Assembly (NCBI GenBank): GCA_037102815.1
Contig: BTPP01000001.1
Span: 1,203,001 to 1,267,000, forward strand
Reading direction: 5' to 3'
DNA length: 64,000 nt
Origin: Neurospora intermedia
Taxonomy: Eukaryota; Ascomycota; Sordariomycetes; Sordariales; Sordariaceae
Under the pieces are notes generated by a model. It ran no database searches. It had not been told where the DNA came from and was given only the letters and a program-made list of their open reading frames with translations. Shown here in pieces: positions 10,542-23,014 of this stretch. The number at the start of each line of letters is the position of its first letter. Position 1 is the first letter of the stretch. Both the position numbers and the translations under genes were made by a program.

Positions 10542-12760
10542 TTTTTTACGAGTAGGCTATTCGTTAATGTTCGAAAGAGTAAGAAGGTCGTTTGAGGGGA
10601 CTGCTTGAATCGTACGGGTAAGAGTTTGAATTATAATAGAGGTAGAGGTAATTTTAATCTTATGATTTAAATTAAAAGGATTCGATAAGGAAGTTAATAT
10701 TCGTTTTAGTACCTATACTTCGATAGTAGAACCTATAGTAGAAGTTTCGCTATTACTATCGCTATTACTTTTATTAGTACTAATCTTATCGATTGTTTTA
10801 AATCAGGATTACCGCCGGCGGAGTAATGATTTTAATATTTAATTGCTCTTTACTCCCTTTATTACTTTCCCCTTCCCCTTCTTCTTCCCTATTATATTAG
10901 GAACCTTCTAGTTTTGCGGTAGTCCTACTATATTATTCTTTAGGCGCCCTCCAATCTTATTAGTAATTTTAGGATCTTTAATACGTAAATAAGGGTTATA
11001 TTAATTTTAATATTTAGGTATTAGTAGTGAAAACCTTAAGAGAGTAAAAATAATAATACGTACTAGTAGTGCCCGGATATAATAGTAATAATAGATATCC
11101 TAATAGCTAAACTAGCTATTAATCTTAAGCTTTATTAAGATTTTATAGTAATAAAGTATACTGTATTGTCTTTGAATAGTATAGTTATAGTCCCCTAAAT
11201 CTTTTATTAGTTTATTCGCTAAAGTAATTCTAGACTAGGCAATACGTAATTAATAACGAACGAAATTGAAGTTACGATATATAAACCGTTGAGGCAAATC
11301 CCCTAGTACTTCTATCCTTAGTCTAATAAAGTTACTTCGGATTTTTATATCCTAACTAGCGATTGTTTTCGTCCATTAATTATCCTCCCTTTCAATTATA
11401 GTGTAAATAGAATTATATAGAGTAAAGAGATTAATTTTACTGTTAATTAGAAACCCTTTAATACGATAGTTAATTAATTAATTGGAAGATATAACTTCCA
11501 AACCGAAATTGTAGTACTATAAAATATAATAACGTACCTATTAATATCGGTAAGGTATATATATATTTTATAAGTATAATAATATCCTTTATTAATTAAT
11601 AAACTCGTTAGTTAACTACTTCTATCGTTAGATGAATATAGCTTTATTTAGTATATAGACTGTTACTTTCCAAAGTTTAAATAAACTATAATAAGTATGC
11701 TTAATGACCTTCGGCGTAGCTAGAGTAGCTGTATTAGCTTCTATAGTACGGTTATTCTAGTTAAGAATAACGGGCTCTCGTTTAGATTTAAAATCGCTAT
11801 CCTTACTAAAAACCTATTTCTATTTCTTCTTTACTTATAATAGAACGTTATAATTAATATAAAAGATACAAATCTATTATTAAACGTTTAGGAATACTAT
11901 TGCCAAAGCCGTTTTAAGTTGGTTATTGAAGTTTATAAGGATAACGTTTAGTTTTACTACCCTTACTTTATAGTATAGCTTTTTAAAGGTACTAGCTAAC
12001 CAGGTGAAATTATTAAGCTTTTTATTGTCGATTAAACTAAACGTAGTAAAGTAAATCGAATTAGTATTTATTATGAGACTCCCTCGGCGTGTAGTGTCAC
12101 TTTCCTCCGTGTGTAGTGTCACTGTATATATAAGGGTCTATATATTGGGATTCCTACGCGTACAGTATCCCTATCGCCCCTAACCCTATAGTATTCCTAT
12201 TAGTATTAGCTAGTAAATTAGATTTAATTTATCTACCGTAGTAATAGGTTATTGGTAATAGATTACTAGTACTGGGTTACTAGTATTGAGGGATACTAAA
12301 TTAGAGTAGGAGATTTATTTGTCAGGTCTATAAAATCGACCGTCAGACTAGCGGGCGAACTGTTAATTAGGGATATTAATTCGTATATAGATATTAATTC
12401 GTACCGGGCGGGGTACTTCCCTATACCGCTATTTTACTAGCAAATTAATATAGTATTAATAGAGCCAATAATTTTTTTTAATAATATATCTATATTTTCC
12501 AGTTGTATATAATATTACTAATACAATTAGTATATATATTAATATATAAAATTATCGTCATTTTATATATATATGAATTTAATAATTTGGATTATTTATA
12601 TTAGAAATTATATTTAACCTCTTTGCAGTTAAAATCCTTATATTTCTCCTCCTCTTCCTCCCCCCCCTCGTCGTTATTATTATTATCATTGTTATTACTA
12701 TTGTAAATAACTTTATTATTATATTCTTTATACTCCTTATCTTTTTAATTTATTTATATT

Positions 12761-13002
12761 TGTGAAGGCACGTAACGAGCGAGGTACGAGGCTGCAGTAG
12801 TGTTGACGTTCAATATAGAATTTACAACTAAAGAGTAAAATAAAAGGGAAGAGTTGTACGCGTAGTTAGTAATGGGAGATATACTCCTAGAGCTAGGTCT
12901 ATTGCAGCCTACTTTCCTTTATCTAATTTACAACCAATTAAATCGATTGTATCTACCCAACTATTTTGCTAGGGTATGACCCGTTCTAATAGGGCTATAA
13001 TA
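12761..13002 (-). repeat. 3' LTR of the Gypsy element
   Basis: This 242-bp LTR starts TGTGAAGGCACG on the plus strand and ends GGGCTATAATA. The same place in the other LTR reads GGGCTATGACA, so even the terminal bases have RIP-type changes. The polypurine tract adjoins at its right side, which fixes the minus orientation. Confidence 0.9.
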
Positions 13003-16000
13003 TTACCCCCCCCCCCTTCAAAGAAGATTCTGCCCTCAGAATCTTAGGTTTGAAAAAAGGGAAAAAATTAACCTAAATGTAGTTCGAACCGGTAATTTTT
13101 GCGATTACTTTCTAAGTAGAGGAAGAATACCCTCAGGGTGGCCTATAATATAGTTTAGGGGCTTTTAATCCCGCCGTTGTACTATTGGACTAATTCTACG
13201 AATCGCTCTTATTATAAAATAAAGCGACTTTCTCTATTTATTAATATACTTATAAATTTACTTCCTTTATTTATACAATAACTATCTTAATCTCCTTAAT
13301 AGCCGACCCTTCGTACTTCCCTCTATAAGGATATTATTATTTTTATAATTATTTAAAACGATGTCCTCTATTTACGCGCCCTTCTAAATATATAATCGTT
13401 TCAATAAACCGGGCTTTTCTGGATTAGTATTATAGAAAGCCTTGAAGAGGTTAGGGGACTATTTAAAATTTCCGGCCGGGTATTAAGTCGGGTCCGGATC
13501 CTAACTTTTCTATTCGGCCTAATACTCTAATTTTCCGTAGTTTAACCGTAAAGTAGTAATTTTATATACTTCCTATTCCTTTCTATTTCTAATTACCTCC
13601 TTTAGTAGATTCTTATTTATTTAGCCGGGTAGAGGATTATCCGGGTATTTCTATAGTTAATTAGTATAATATATATAAGTTCCGCGCTATCCTAGGGGTA
13701 CTTTGAAATTAAATAAATATCTTTTTAAAGCTTTAATACAATATAGGAACGTATTAACGGGAAGTCTAACTTAGTACTCGGATAGTTAATTAATTAAAGT
13801 TTCTTAATAATAAGGATTCGGTTACCTATGCCGAAATCCGGGTTTCGGTAGTATTTATTGGTTTAGACCGTCTACTTTTTTTATACTTTCGCTATCGAGG
13901 TTCTTACCGATTCTTAGAAACTATTTAGGATTTATATAGCCTTTTAGGCCTCTTCCATAGAGTAGCGCTCCTTTACTAGAATAGGATCTATTCGGCGATC
14001 CTAGTAAAAGGGTAGAAGTATAGGGAAGTTTATAATAGGCTTATATAGTAATATATTAATATTCTTATAGGGTAGGGAAGTTTAAATTATATTGAGGGCC
14101 GGAAATATAATTAATTAATTATTTTAATTGTAATTAATAAACGGATATAATTACTAATTAATATATTAATTTATAATTTCAGCTTAGCCTACGGTTTGGG
14201 AGTGGCCGGAGGAGGATAGTTTCTAACAGACTCCTAAGATTTTAAATATTTTATCGGTAAAATTGGAAATAAATTGCGGACTACAATTATTTATTATTTC
14301 GTTAAAATATCTATAAACTCTCTATAATCCTTAGTAGTAAAGGTAAATAGTTTGCTTTATAGTAATAATCTTTTTATAGGGGATATACTAGGAAACTTTC
14401 GAAAATCGGTCTCTTATAATTATTATATTATTAAAGCCCTATTTATCTTTAAGTATATTTTTAAAATTAATAGTTATATTACTCTATATTTAATTAGGAA
14501 TTCCTAAAGAATGGAGTTTATTAGGAGTTTTATTGTAAGGCACTTTAAATACTTTATAAGTCTAATAATTATTTATAAAACGGTTAATATTATTAAATAT
14601 ACTTACCTACTAATATTATCAAGCGATTAGTCGGCGAGTTTTATTATAGTTAGAATGTCTAGTAATAAAATACGAATAAACTTCGTAGATTAATACCCGT
14701 CGTAAATCGCCCTCTAGTATTACTAGTCTTCCCTTTTTTAATAATAGACCGTTAAAACGGAGTGAAAATTCCGGGTTAGTATATTAGGCTTTTATATAAT
14801 AGACGTTAAGGGATTTCTCTTTTCGGTTAGCCTTAAAGAGAATATCTACTAGGTCTACGCTAGAGAATGGTAAAGGACCTTCGTCGTCGTCTAATAAATA
14901 TAAGGCAGCTACTATTCTTTTTAATTATTAGGGTATATAATCTCTTTTATTGCTAGCGAAGGAATATACCCCTTTATCCCCTTTTTTAAATAACCTCAAT
15001 ATATACTAATCCTCTTTCTTATCCTTAATAGTTTAAAAGTCTTCGAATTTTCGGGAGAGAATATCCGCTGCTATATTCTCTTTCTTAGGCTAGTAAATAA
15101 ATTTAAACGTATATTAGAATATTATTTCTACCTATCCTACTTATTGCGAATTGAATAATCGTTTGGTTGAGAAGTATTTTAATATTTAGTAATTTATAAT
15201 AATTATAAATAAGTAAATTCTAATTAATTCGGCTCGCTATATTTTTATTACTTTTATAATAATTAGGAGCTCCTTATTGTAAATTGTATAGTTTATTTTA
15301 ATAAGGAATATAGTCTTAAAGTAGAAGGCGATAGAATACTATTCTTTATTATCGGGTTAGAACTAAGATAATACTCTAGCGTATACACTATTTAATAAAT
15401 CTATTTCTATATAGGTTAGTTTCTTATAATAGAAGTATACGAAAATTAGGGCTTATAATAGTCGGTTCTTTAATTTATCGAATAATGCCTAATATTCTTC
15501 TATCCACTTCTACGGTTCGTCCTTTCTAATTAATTTTGTTAGAGGGCGAACAATTCGGTTAAATTCTTTAATAAATTTATAGTAGAAGTTGTAGAAACTA
15601 ATAAACGATTATATTCTTTTAATATTAGTTAGTTCCTTTTAATTCCTAATAATAGCAATTTTTTCTAGGTCTATAGATACCCCTTCTATTAAAACTATAA
15701 ATCCTAAGAATTTGGTAGAAGTAATATAAAATTAGTATTTTTTAATATCGGCTTACAAACCTACCTCGCGTAATCTTTCTAAGACTTTCTTAATATAAAT
15801 TTTGTACTCTTCCTCAATTTTGAAGGAAATAAGGATATTATTAATATACGTACTATAGAAATCATTAAAGTATCTTATTAATACTTTATTAATAAAGCGT
15901 TAAAAGGTAGCAGGCTTATTAGTAAGTCTAAAGGGTAATACTTTATATTTATAGGCCCTATAACGAATATAGAAGGTTGTAAAATCTTCGTCGTTTAGAA

Positions 16001-18942
16001 ATATATAAATTTAATAAAAGGCTTAACGGATGTCGATCTTAGTAAAAATCTTTACTTTTATTAGTTAAGCGATAGTCTCTTCGATTAAGGGTAGAAGGTA
16101 TCGGTCTTTTTTCGAAATAGTATTAAATTTATAATAATTTATATAAAAGTATAAATTACTATTAGGCTTTGGGGTAAAAAGGACGGGCGCGGCCAAAAAG
16201 GCTACGCTAAGTTCTATAAATCCCTTATCGAAATTTTCCGTAATATAGTCTCAATATACTTCGAATTCTTCTAATAATATTTTATATAAGGGGCTATAGC
16301 CTAGATCCTTAGGGTAGGCTCCTTTATTAACAGGGATATAGTAGTCGATATTAAAACGGGGTTTTAAAAGGGTATTAAATTATATTTTATTAAATATTCT
16401 AAGGAAATTATAATATTAGGAAGGTACTACTTTTATAATTTTAAGGCAGAGTTCTACTTTATTCTCTTTTAAAGGGTCTAAACGATATTCGTTAATAAAG
16501 TAATCGATTTTATAGAGGCTAATTACCCTAATATAGGTTTTCTTAATTAATTTATAGAAGGAGTCGGCCGAAATAAAGTAGAAGTCCGCTAATCGTTCTT
16601 TAATCTATTTCTAATCCTATTTTAGGCGGTAGTAACCTTAGGTATCGTATAGAGGGAAAGGATCTTTAGTAGGCTCGGGTTTTTTCTTTCGGATTAGGAC
16701 GCTAGGAAGATCTAGCTCTAGGATAGGCTCTTCTTCCTAATTAAATAGTTACCTATCTATATAATTAAAATATTTTTAGTAGTATTTAGGGAGACAGTAT
16801 ATAGTAACTATTATTAGAGAATTTTAAAGGGTCGCTAAGCGTAATTTAATATAGGGTTTCCCAAAATATTAAATAGGTATTCTAATTTAATAATTATATA
16901 TTAAATAGCCTCCTTATTATTTTTTCTATTGCAGTAGCGCTTATCCTCTATTTTAAATTTAGCTTTACAAACCTCAACGTTTTTCTAGAAATCGGGATAC
17001 TTCTCTAATTTAGTATACTTTTACCTAATAATAATATTTCGGGACTAATTGTTCTTTTATTCCAGGGGGAAGAGAAAGCGGGATTATATAAGGTTAATAT
17101 AAATATTATTATTAGCTAGCTATATATTCCTAATAATTATATCCCGCTTAAGAAATAGTAGGACTAAGATTTATTAATTAGGAACCTTATAATTTTATAT
17201 TTTAATATAGCCTTTAAGTACTACTTCTACAATATTGGACTAAGCCTTTTTATAGGGAATAATATAGCTGGGGTTAAAATTATTATATATTAGTAATTTT
17301 AATAGTTTTTATAATTTATAGGCGAAAGAGAGGTTTATAATAATAGAAATATTAACTCTAATATCAATAAGGGTATTAAACGTACTAATAGCGATTCTAT
17401 TAAAAGTTATATTATAATTAATAAGGAAGGATAATCTTCCTCCTAAATAATTTCGAAGGTTGAAATTAGAATATTATAAACTATTAATATTTATCGATAC
17501 TTTTCCCTAAGGGGAGGCTTAATTTAAAGTAATTCATTTCTTTCTACTTCATTAGTTTCGATATTAAAGATATCGGAATCTTCCTTAAAAGTAGGGGTAT
17601 TAAAAAGTTCTTTTATATTAGTAGATTCTTTACTCTAAATAACATTGGCGATAGAGTTTAAATAAATATTTAACTATTTGGTCATTTTTTCCTTATAAGG
17701 GTACTTACTATTTATATAGCCCTTCTTATAATAAGAGAAGTAACGACCCTCGTAATTAAACTTGTGTATCTCCTTAGGAGTAGAGCGTTTAAATACTTTA
17801 ATTCGCGCTTTAGTAGCCTTAGGAATATTTAGAGTTTTAATAACGTTAAAAGAAGAATTACCGGAGTAATAATATTTAACGTTATAGAGGCGGTTCTTTT
17901 AGGAATCTATACGGTTACCCTTATTGAAAGAGTTTAATAGAAGGATATAATTATTAAATTATTTAATTAAATCTAAATAAATGAATTTAGCCGTTTAATA
18001 GAATTCCTTAGTAATTTTACAACAAAGATCGCTCTTCTACTAACTACGAGGGTAATAATATTAATTAATTAAATGTTGAAAGGTATTTTTAAAAGTTTAG
18101 AAACGTTTACTATATTTTATTTCTAGGTCGTTAAATTTAGTAAGAACTTTCTTATAAGTATTATAATTGTAATACTCGTTCTATAAGTATTATAGTAGAG
18201 TATTTAAAGTAATAAATTAATTAGGGTAATTTAATTCTAAGTAGGGAAGTAGTACTTAGGTAGCTTTACCCGCTAAATAATTAGTAATATATTTAAGCTT
18301 TTAGCGATTATTTTCGAAGTAATTGATATTAACCTCAAATTTGGTCTTAATTTAATAGAACTATACATCGACAGTGATTTTGTCTTTTTTATTATTATTA
18401 TAGAATTTGTTTATATTCTCCTCCTTAATTGAGTGTTTATTATTATTCGAGCGGTTAATAGTAGTAGTAATAGTAGGGGTGTTAAAACGAGAATAATTAT
18501 TATAATTACTATTATTAGGAGGTTTATTTCTATATAGGTTACTAATATTAGAATCCTTATTGGAATTGTTAGGATTTCTAACTCCTGGGGCTGAAATTTT
18601 ACTAGTAGTATTAAGAGCGGTCTTTAGGGAAGTTAGTAAATATTTATTTTCTTTTTTAAAGCGTTAGTTCTTAGCTAAAGCTTATTAGAAATTAGCGTTA
18701 GAAGTATAGAATATAGTATTAATAAGGGGATCGGGGTCTATACTAACGATTTTTTTAAATAAAGTAACTGTTACAAAATTAAAGTAGTTAGTCTAATATT
18801 TTATAATTTGGAAGTCTTTATCGGTATAGTTAAATATATCGATAAGGTTGTCCGTTTATTCAATTACGATTATTAGAGAGGCTATACGGATATGTATTTC
18901 GAGGAATATAATTTCGGGGGACTTTTAGAATAGGGAGGTAAA

Positions 18943-19368
18943 TTAGTTGTAAATTATAGGACTATCGAATAATTTAATTTTAGGATCTCCCTTTCCTTCG
19001 ATAGTTATAGGAGTAAAGGGTATAAATACTTTACTATTATAATATAAGTAGGTGAGCAGACCGGCTAGGCGCTCTTTTAGGTCGTAGGTAGGAACCTCTT
19101 TATTAAGAAAGTAGTAGGTACAACGGGCGATAGATTGGACGAATTCAATATAATATTTATACGTCTCTTTAAAAGTAAGGTTGGAGAGGTCGAATTTATT
19201 ATTATTATTATTATTATTATCAATAGTATAAGAGGCGGCTCTATAGTAATCGGGACTAACGAAGTCGTTAGGATCGAGGGATTTGCGTTGGACTTCGGAG
19301 GGGGGAAGTTTACTATTTTTGGGGGCGTACTTTCTCAAAACGCTAGGGTTAAAATAGATATAGTGCAA
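18943..19368 (-). pseudogene. Surviving open part of Gypsy gag
   Basis: A 141-codon frame without stops lies just inside the 5' LTR, where gag is expected. It contains a run of eight Asn residues (an ATT repeat on the plus strand, about 19197-19223), then a helical-looking segment (LTFKETYKYYIEFVQSIARC). It is a fragment of a larger gag whose continuation toward 18400 is broken. I infer it is open because this stretch happened to contain few Gln/Trp codons in RIP context. It is not a host gene. Confidence 0.6.
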
Positions 19369-19672
19369 TTACGCAGATTCAATATTATTATAAACTATTA
19401 TAATAGTTATAATAATTGTTATAATTTCTTTGGGTTATTCAATCGATCGGTAACCTTATTATTAATTAGTTCAAACTCCTCTTCGGAGAATCCTTTTTGC
19501 AAAAAGGATTTGGGGGTTTACAGTATACTACGCGTTGTAATGTTTATTTACCCTAATCGTTAATTTTAGTCGTCGGTCGCTATATTATTAAATTGTAGCC
19601 TTTATTCAATCTCTTTCTTCGTTGGGTAGGATATTTAAAACCGTCCCCGGTAGAGATATAAGTTATAAATAG

Positions 19673-19914
19673 TGTGAAGGTACGTAACGAGCGAGGTACG
19701 AGGTTGCAATAGTGTTAACGTTTAATATAGAATTTATAATTAAAAAGTAAAATAAAAGGGAAGAGTTGTACGCGTAGTTGGCGATGGGAGATATACTCCT
19801 AGAGCTAGGTCCACTATAATCCACTTTCCCTTATCTAATCTACAACCAATTAAATCGATCGTATCCACCCGACTGTTCTGCCAGGGCATAACCCGTTCCG
19901 ATAGGGCTATGACA
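19673..19914 (-). repeat. 5' LTR of the Gypsy element
   Basis: The LTR begins TGTGAAGG and ends CTATGACA on the plus strand, so on the coding strand it runs TGTCATAG...CTTCACA. It differs from its partner mainly by C/T and G/A transitions. Confidence 0.92.
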
Positions 19915-22900
19915 ATATTTATTATTTATCGTTAGAATACTACTAATTTAGATCTTTTTAAAGATTAACTAGTTTATTATTAATAACTTTAGGTTTATTT
20001 ACTTCCTCTTTTACTAATATAATATTTTTTTTGGTTAGTTAGATTGTAATTACTTTGTTTGCAACCTTCTTTCTTAATTTATTGAATATTTATAGAATAT
20101 GTAATTTAGGGGGATTATTAGGCGGTTACTAATATAGAGGGAGAGTTATATTATGTATACTCCTTTAACCCTCTAACTTTTCAACCTTATTATTAATAGC
20201 TATCTCTTATTATAATTAAAAGTAATTCTAATACTATACTTTCTCATTACGATATTTATTAATTAATTAATCTCTATTGGTAAATTATACTTTATATAGT
20301 ATTATAATCTCTTTAATGTCCTTTTTAGAGGTTTTAAAAATTTGTAACCGTAACTTCTTATTATTTATCTACGTTTTTTAGGTAGAAATAAATTTATTAA
20401 TCTATATTTTTAGAGTAATTTACTCTTATTAAAACTCTCGAATATAAATATATTTATCCTCTTTTATACTAAAAATTATACGATAGTATTTATTTATTAT
20501 AATACGTAATCGACTATTTCTAATAATAATAGTACTACTACGTTTTAATAAACGGTTATTATTATATTAGTTATATAATACTTCTTTAATTACTTCTTCT
20601 TTATATTTGTATTTAAATTTAACCTCTCTTACGGTTACTAGATTGAGAGTATTACTAACTTTATTTCGCTTAGCTAATACGTACGAAATTATAAGTAAAA
20701 TAGTATAATTACCCTTAATTATAAACGAGAGCCGTTAATTAATATATTTATTATACTCTTTAATAGTAGGAAAATTGGATATTAGGGTTACTATACTACT
20801 CTAGTCTTTCATAGTATAGACCTTGCTTTTTAGTATAAATAGCTCTATTAGAGTAGGATTAATTATAATAGGTAAATTACTTAGTATATTAGTACTATTA
20901 GCAAACTCTCCTAATATACAAAATACTATTACTTCCTCCTTAAAATTAAGATTAATAATTCCCTACTCTATAAAATATATAATATACCTTCGTTTTTACT
21001 AAATATATTTATTATAAATTAATAAAGTTGAAGAATTACGAAGGTTTGAAAATATTAAATTAAAATTAAATGGACTTAATTCAATATATTTCTAAACAGA
21101 GTAGATATTCTTTCTTTTTATTACCTTCCTACGTATATACTTGAAGCTATCCAAAAAGTCTAATTTAATATAATTAATATTATTAAAAGCGAGCTTCTTA
21201 CGTATATTAATTTAATAAAAGTATTTATAAATTTAAAATATCCTAACGTTAAAAGGTTAAAGGAAATATATTAAATAAGAGAGTAAAAGGAAGAGGGTAA
21301 TATAATTCCTTCTATATTATTTATAAAATTCAATAGTATAGTAATTGCTATAGTTATTTAATATTAAGATTCTCCTCTCCTCTTTATTAATAGGACAAAA
21401 GTATTCCTCCTAATATTTGAACTAGTTTAATATATATTAGTCATTTATATAATTTTGTAGGGAAGTAGTAATAATTATCTTATTTTTAAGGGAATTATTG
21501 ATATATTTATATATAATATTAACGTTAGGGAGTAAGACGAAGGGGGGTATAGTCCAATTAAATATAGAAACGGCCTTAAGGATAATATTAAGAATTCTCT
21601 AATTAGGATTAACTAATTAGACTTTAATTATTTTAATATAAGTCTATATATAATAATCCTTATTTAATATACTAACTCTAAAATTAGATTTATTACTATT
21701 TTAGACGTTATTTAATTTAATATTGTACTTAGTAATAGTATTATTATATAGATAAAAGATTTCTTTAACGTCTATTCTAATTTATAATACCTTTCGAATT
21801 TATACTATAAATTTAGTCCGTATACTATAGAAGTCTCCCCTTTATCAGTAACGCCGTACCTACTTCGTTAAAATTTATAGTATAAAGGTATTATTATTAC
21901 TATTATTATAATTTACTTTTCTTAAGGTAATTATAATTAAAGTTAACCGTTGAGGATTTATTTCAATCCTTACGTACGAAGTATAATTAGTTTACTCTAT
22001 ATAAAATTACTATATAGAATTACTACTAATATTTACCAACGGATATTTATATATTAAGTTAAATATATATAGTAAAATCCTCCTCTTTAATTAATAGCGT
22101 ATAGTTACCCCTGTTCTTTAATTTTAATTATACCCCCTTATAGCGGCTAACGACTTATTTATATAGAATTCGAAATACTTATACTATATCTATTATAGTT
22201 TTAAATCCTTTATTCTAAAATACCTTTATAGTAGTTTAAACTCTTACTTCTACTAGTAACGTCTTCCAAACTTCCCTAAGGATATTTCTAATATTAAAAG
22301 TTAAATTAATAAGCGTTAAATTAGAGCGCGAGGAAGTATTAGCAAATCTGCAAGGTAAGCGAACTATAGTACGACGGATAGGGGATATAGTAATAAAAGG
22401 ATAATCCGATAGAGAAATAGAGGGAGGTAATATAGTAGGGAGAGAGAGGGGTTAAATAAAGGGATTTAAATATAATTGAGACTAATTATATATAAATATA
22501 ATCAATATTATCGATTTAAATAAGTAAGTACAAATATATAGTATATATTTAGAATATTGGATAGTATAGGGAATTAGGCTATATATGATTAAAAAAATAT
22601 ATTATTGACCAGATTTATTTTTATTTACTAATAAAATAGTAGTATAAGGAAATACTCCCAATTTTAGGTACGAATTAATATCTATATACAAATTAATATC
22701 CCTAACTAGTAGTTCGCCCGCTAATTTAACAGTCGATTTTATAGACCTAACGAATAGTTAAAGTATAAAATAATTTTATTAGTTTTTTACTTTACTATTT
22801 TCCTCTTCTAGCGTTTAGTATTTCTACTATTCCTAATTATAATTTAAAGTACTAAGGAATATACTATAGTACGTTACTTACGGGTAGGCTATTGGTAAAA

Positions 22901-23014
22901 AGCAGGGACACTACACGCGTAGAAACCCCAATATATAGACCTTTATATGTACAGTAACACTGCACACGGAGGAAAGTGACATTGCACGCCGAGGGAGTCT
23001 CTTTATTATACCAA

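Larger units (their letters stand above)
12761..19914 (-). mobile_element. Ty3/Gypsy chromodomain retrotransposon, complete but RIP-inactivated
   Basis: A 7154-bp element has two LTRs and the 5-bp TSD ATATT (12756-12760, 19915-19919). Coding is on the minus strand: gag (about 19370 down to 18400); a CCHC knuckle with Cys changed to Tyr (about 17740); protease; RT with KIDIR.AFY and FRLTNKPATFQRFIN (about 16040-15880), where the YIDD motif reads YINN (about 15840); RNase H (about 15600-15250); integrase (about 14900-14000); and a chromodomain-like C-terminus (YPAGNFK.SPNLFKAF, about 13490-13430). A C12 run at about 13005-13017 is the polypurine tract on the coding strand. The pol frame has many stops. 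Confidence 0.92.
12318..22754 (-). mobile_element. Fot1-b: second Fot1/Pogo transposon, interrupted by a Gypsy element
   Basis: The TIR GTCAGGTCTATAAAATCGACC begins at 12321 and its RIP-altered partner ends near 22752, with TA on both sides (12316-12317, 22755-22756). Minus-strand sequence at 22100-22300 matches the transposase N-terminal region of Fot1-a, and 12440-12755 matches its charged C-terminal end. The Gypsy element 12761-19914 splits it near the transposase C-terminus. Removing that element and one TSD leaves about 3280 bp, the size of Fot1-a. This copy is more heavily mutated than Fot1-a. Confidence 0.88.
12075..23001. mobile_element. E3: family 2 MITE inside E1, carrying Fot1-b
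   Basis: The ends are GAGACTCCCTCGGCGTGTAG and GCACGCCGAGGGAGTCTC, with TSD TTTATTAT (12067-12074, 23002-23009). Without the Fot1-b insertion it is about 490 bp and non-coding. It shares the CTCGGCG and AGTGTCAC core with E1 and E2. Its insertion falls in the E1 transposase just after the TYKTN block. Confidence 0.9.
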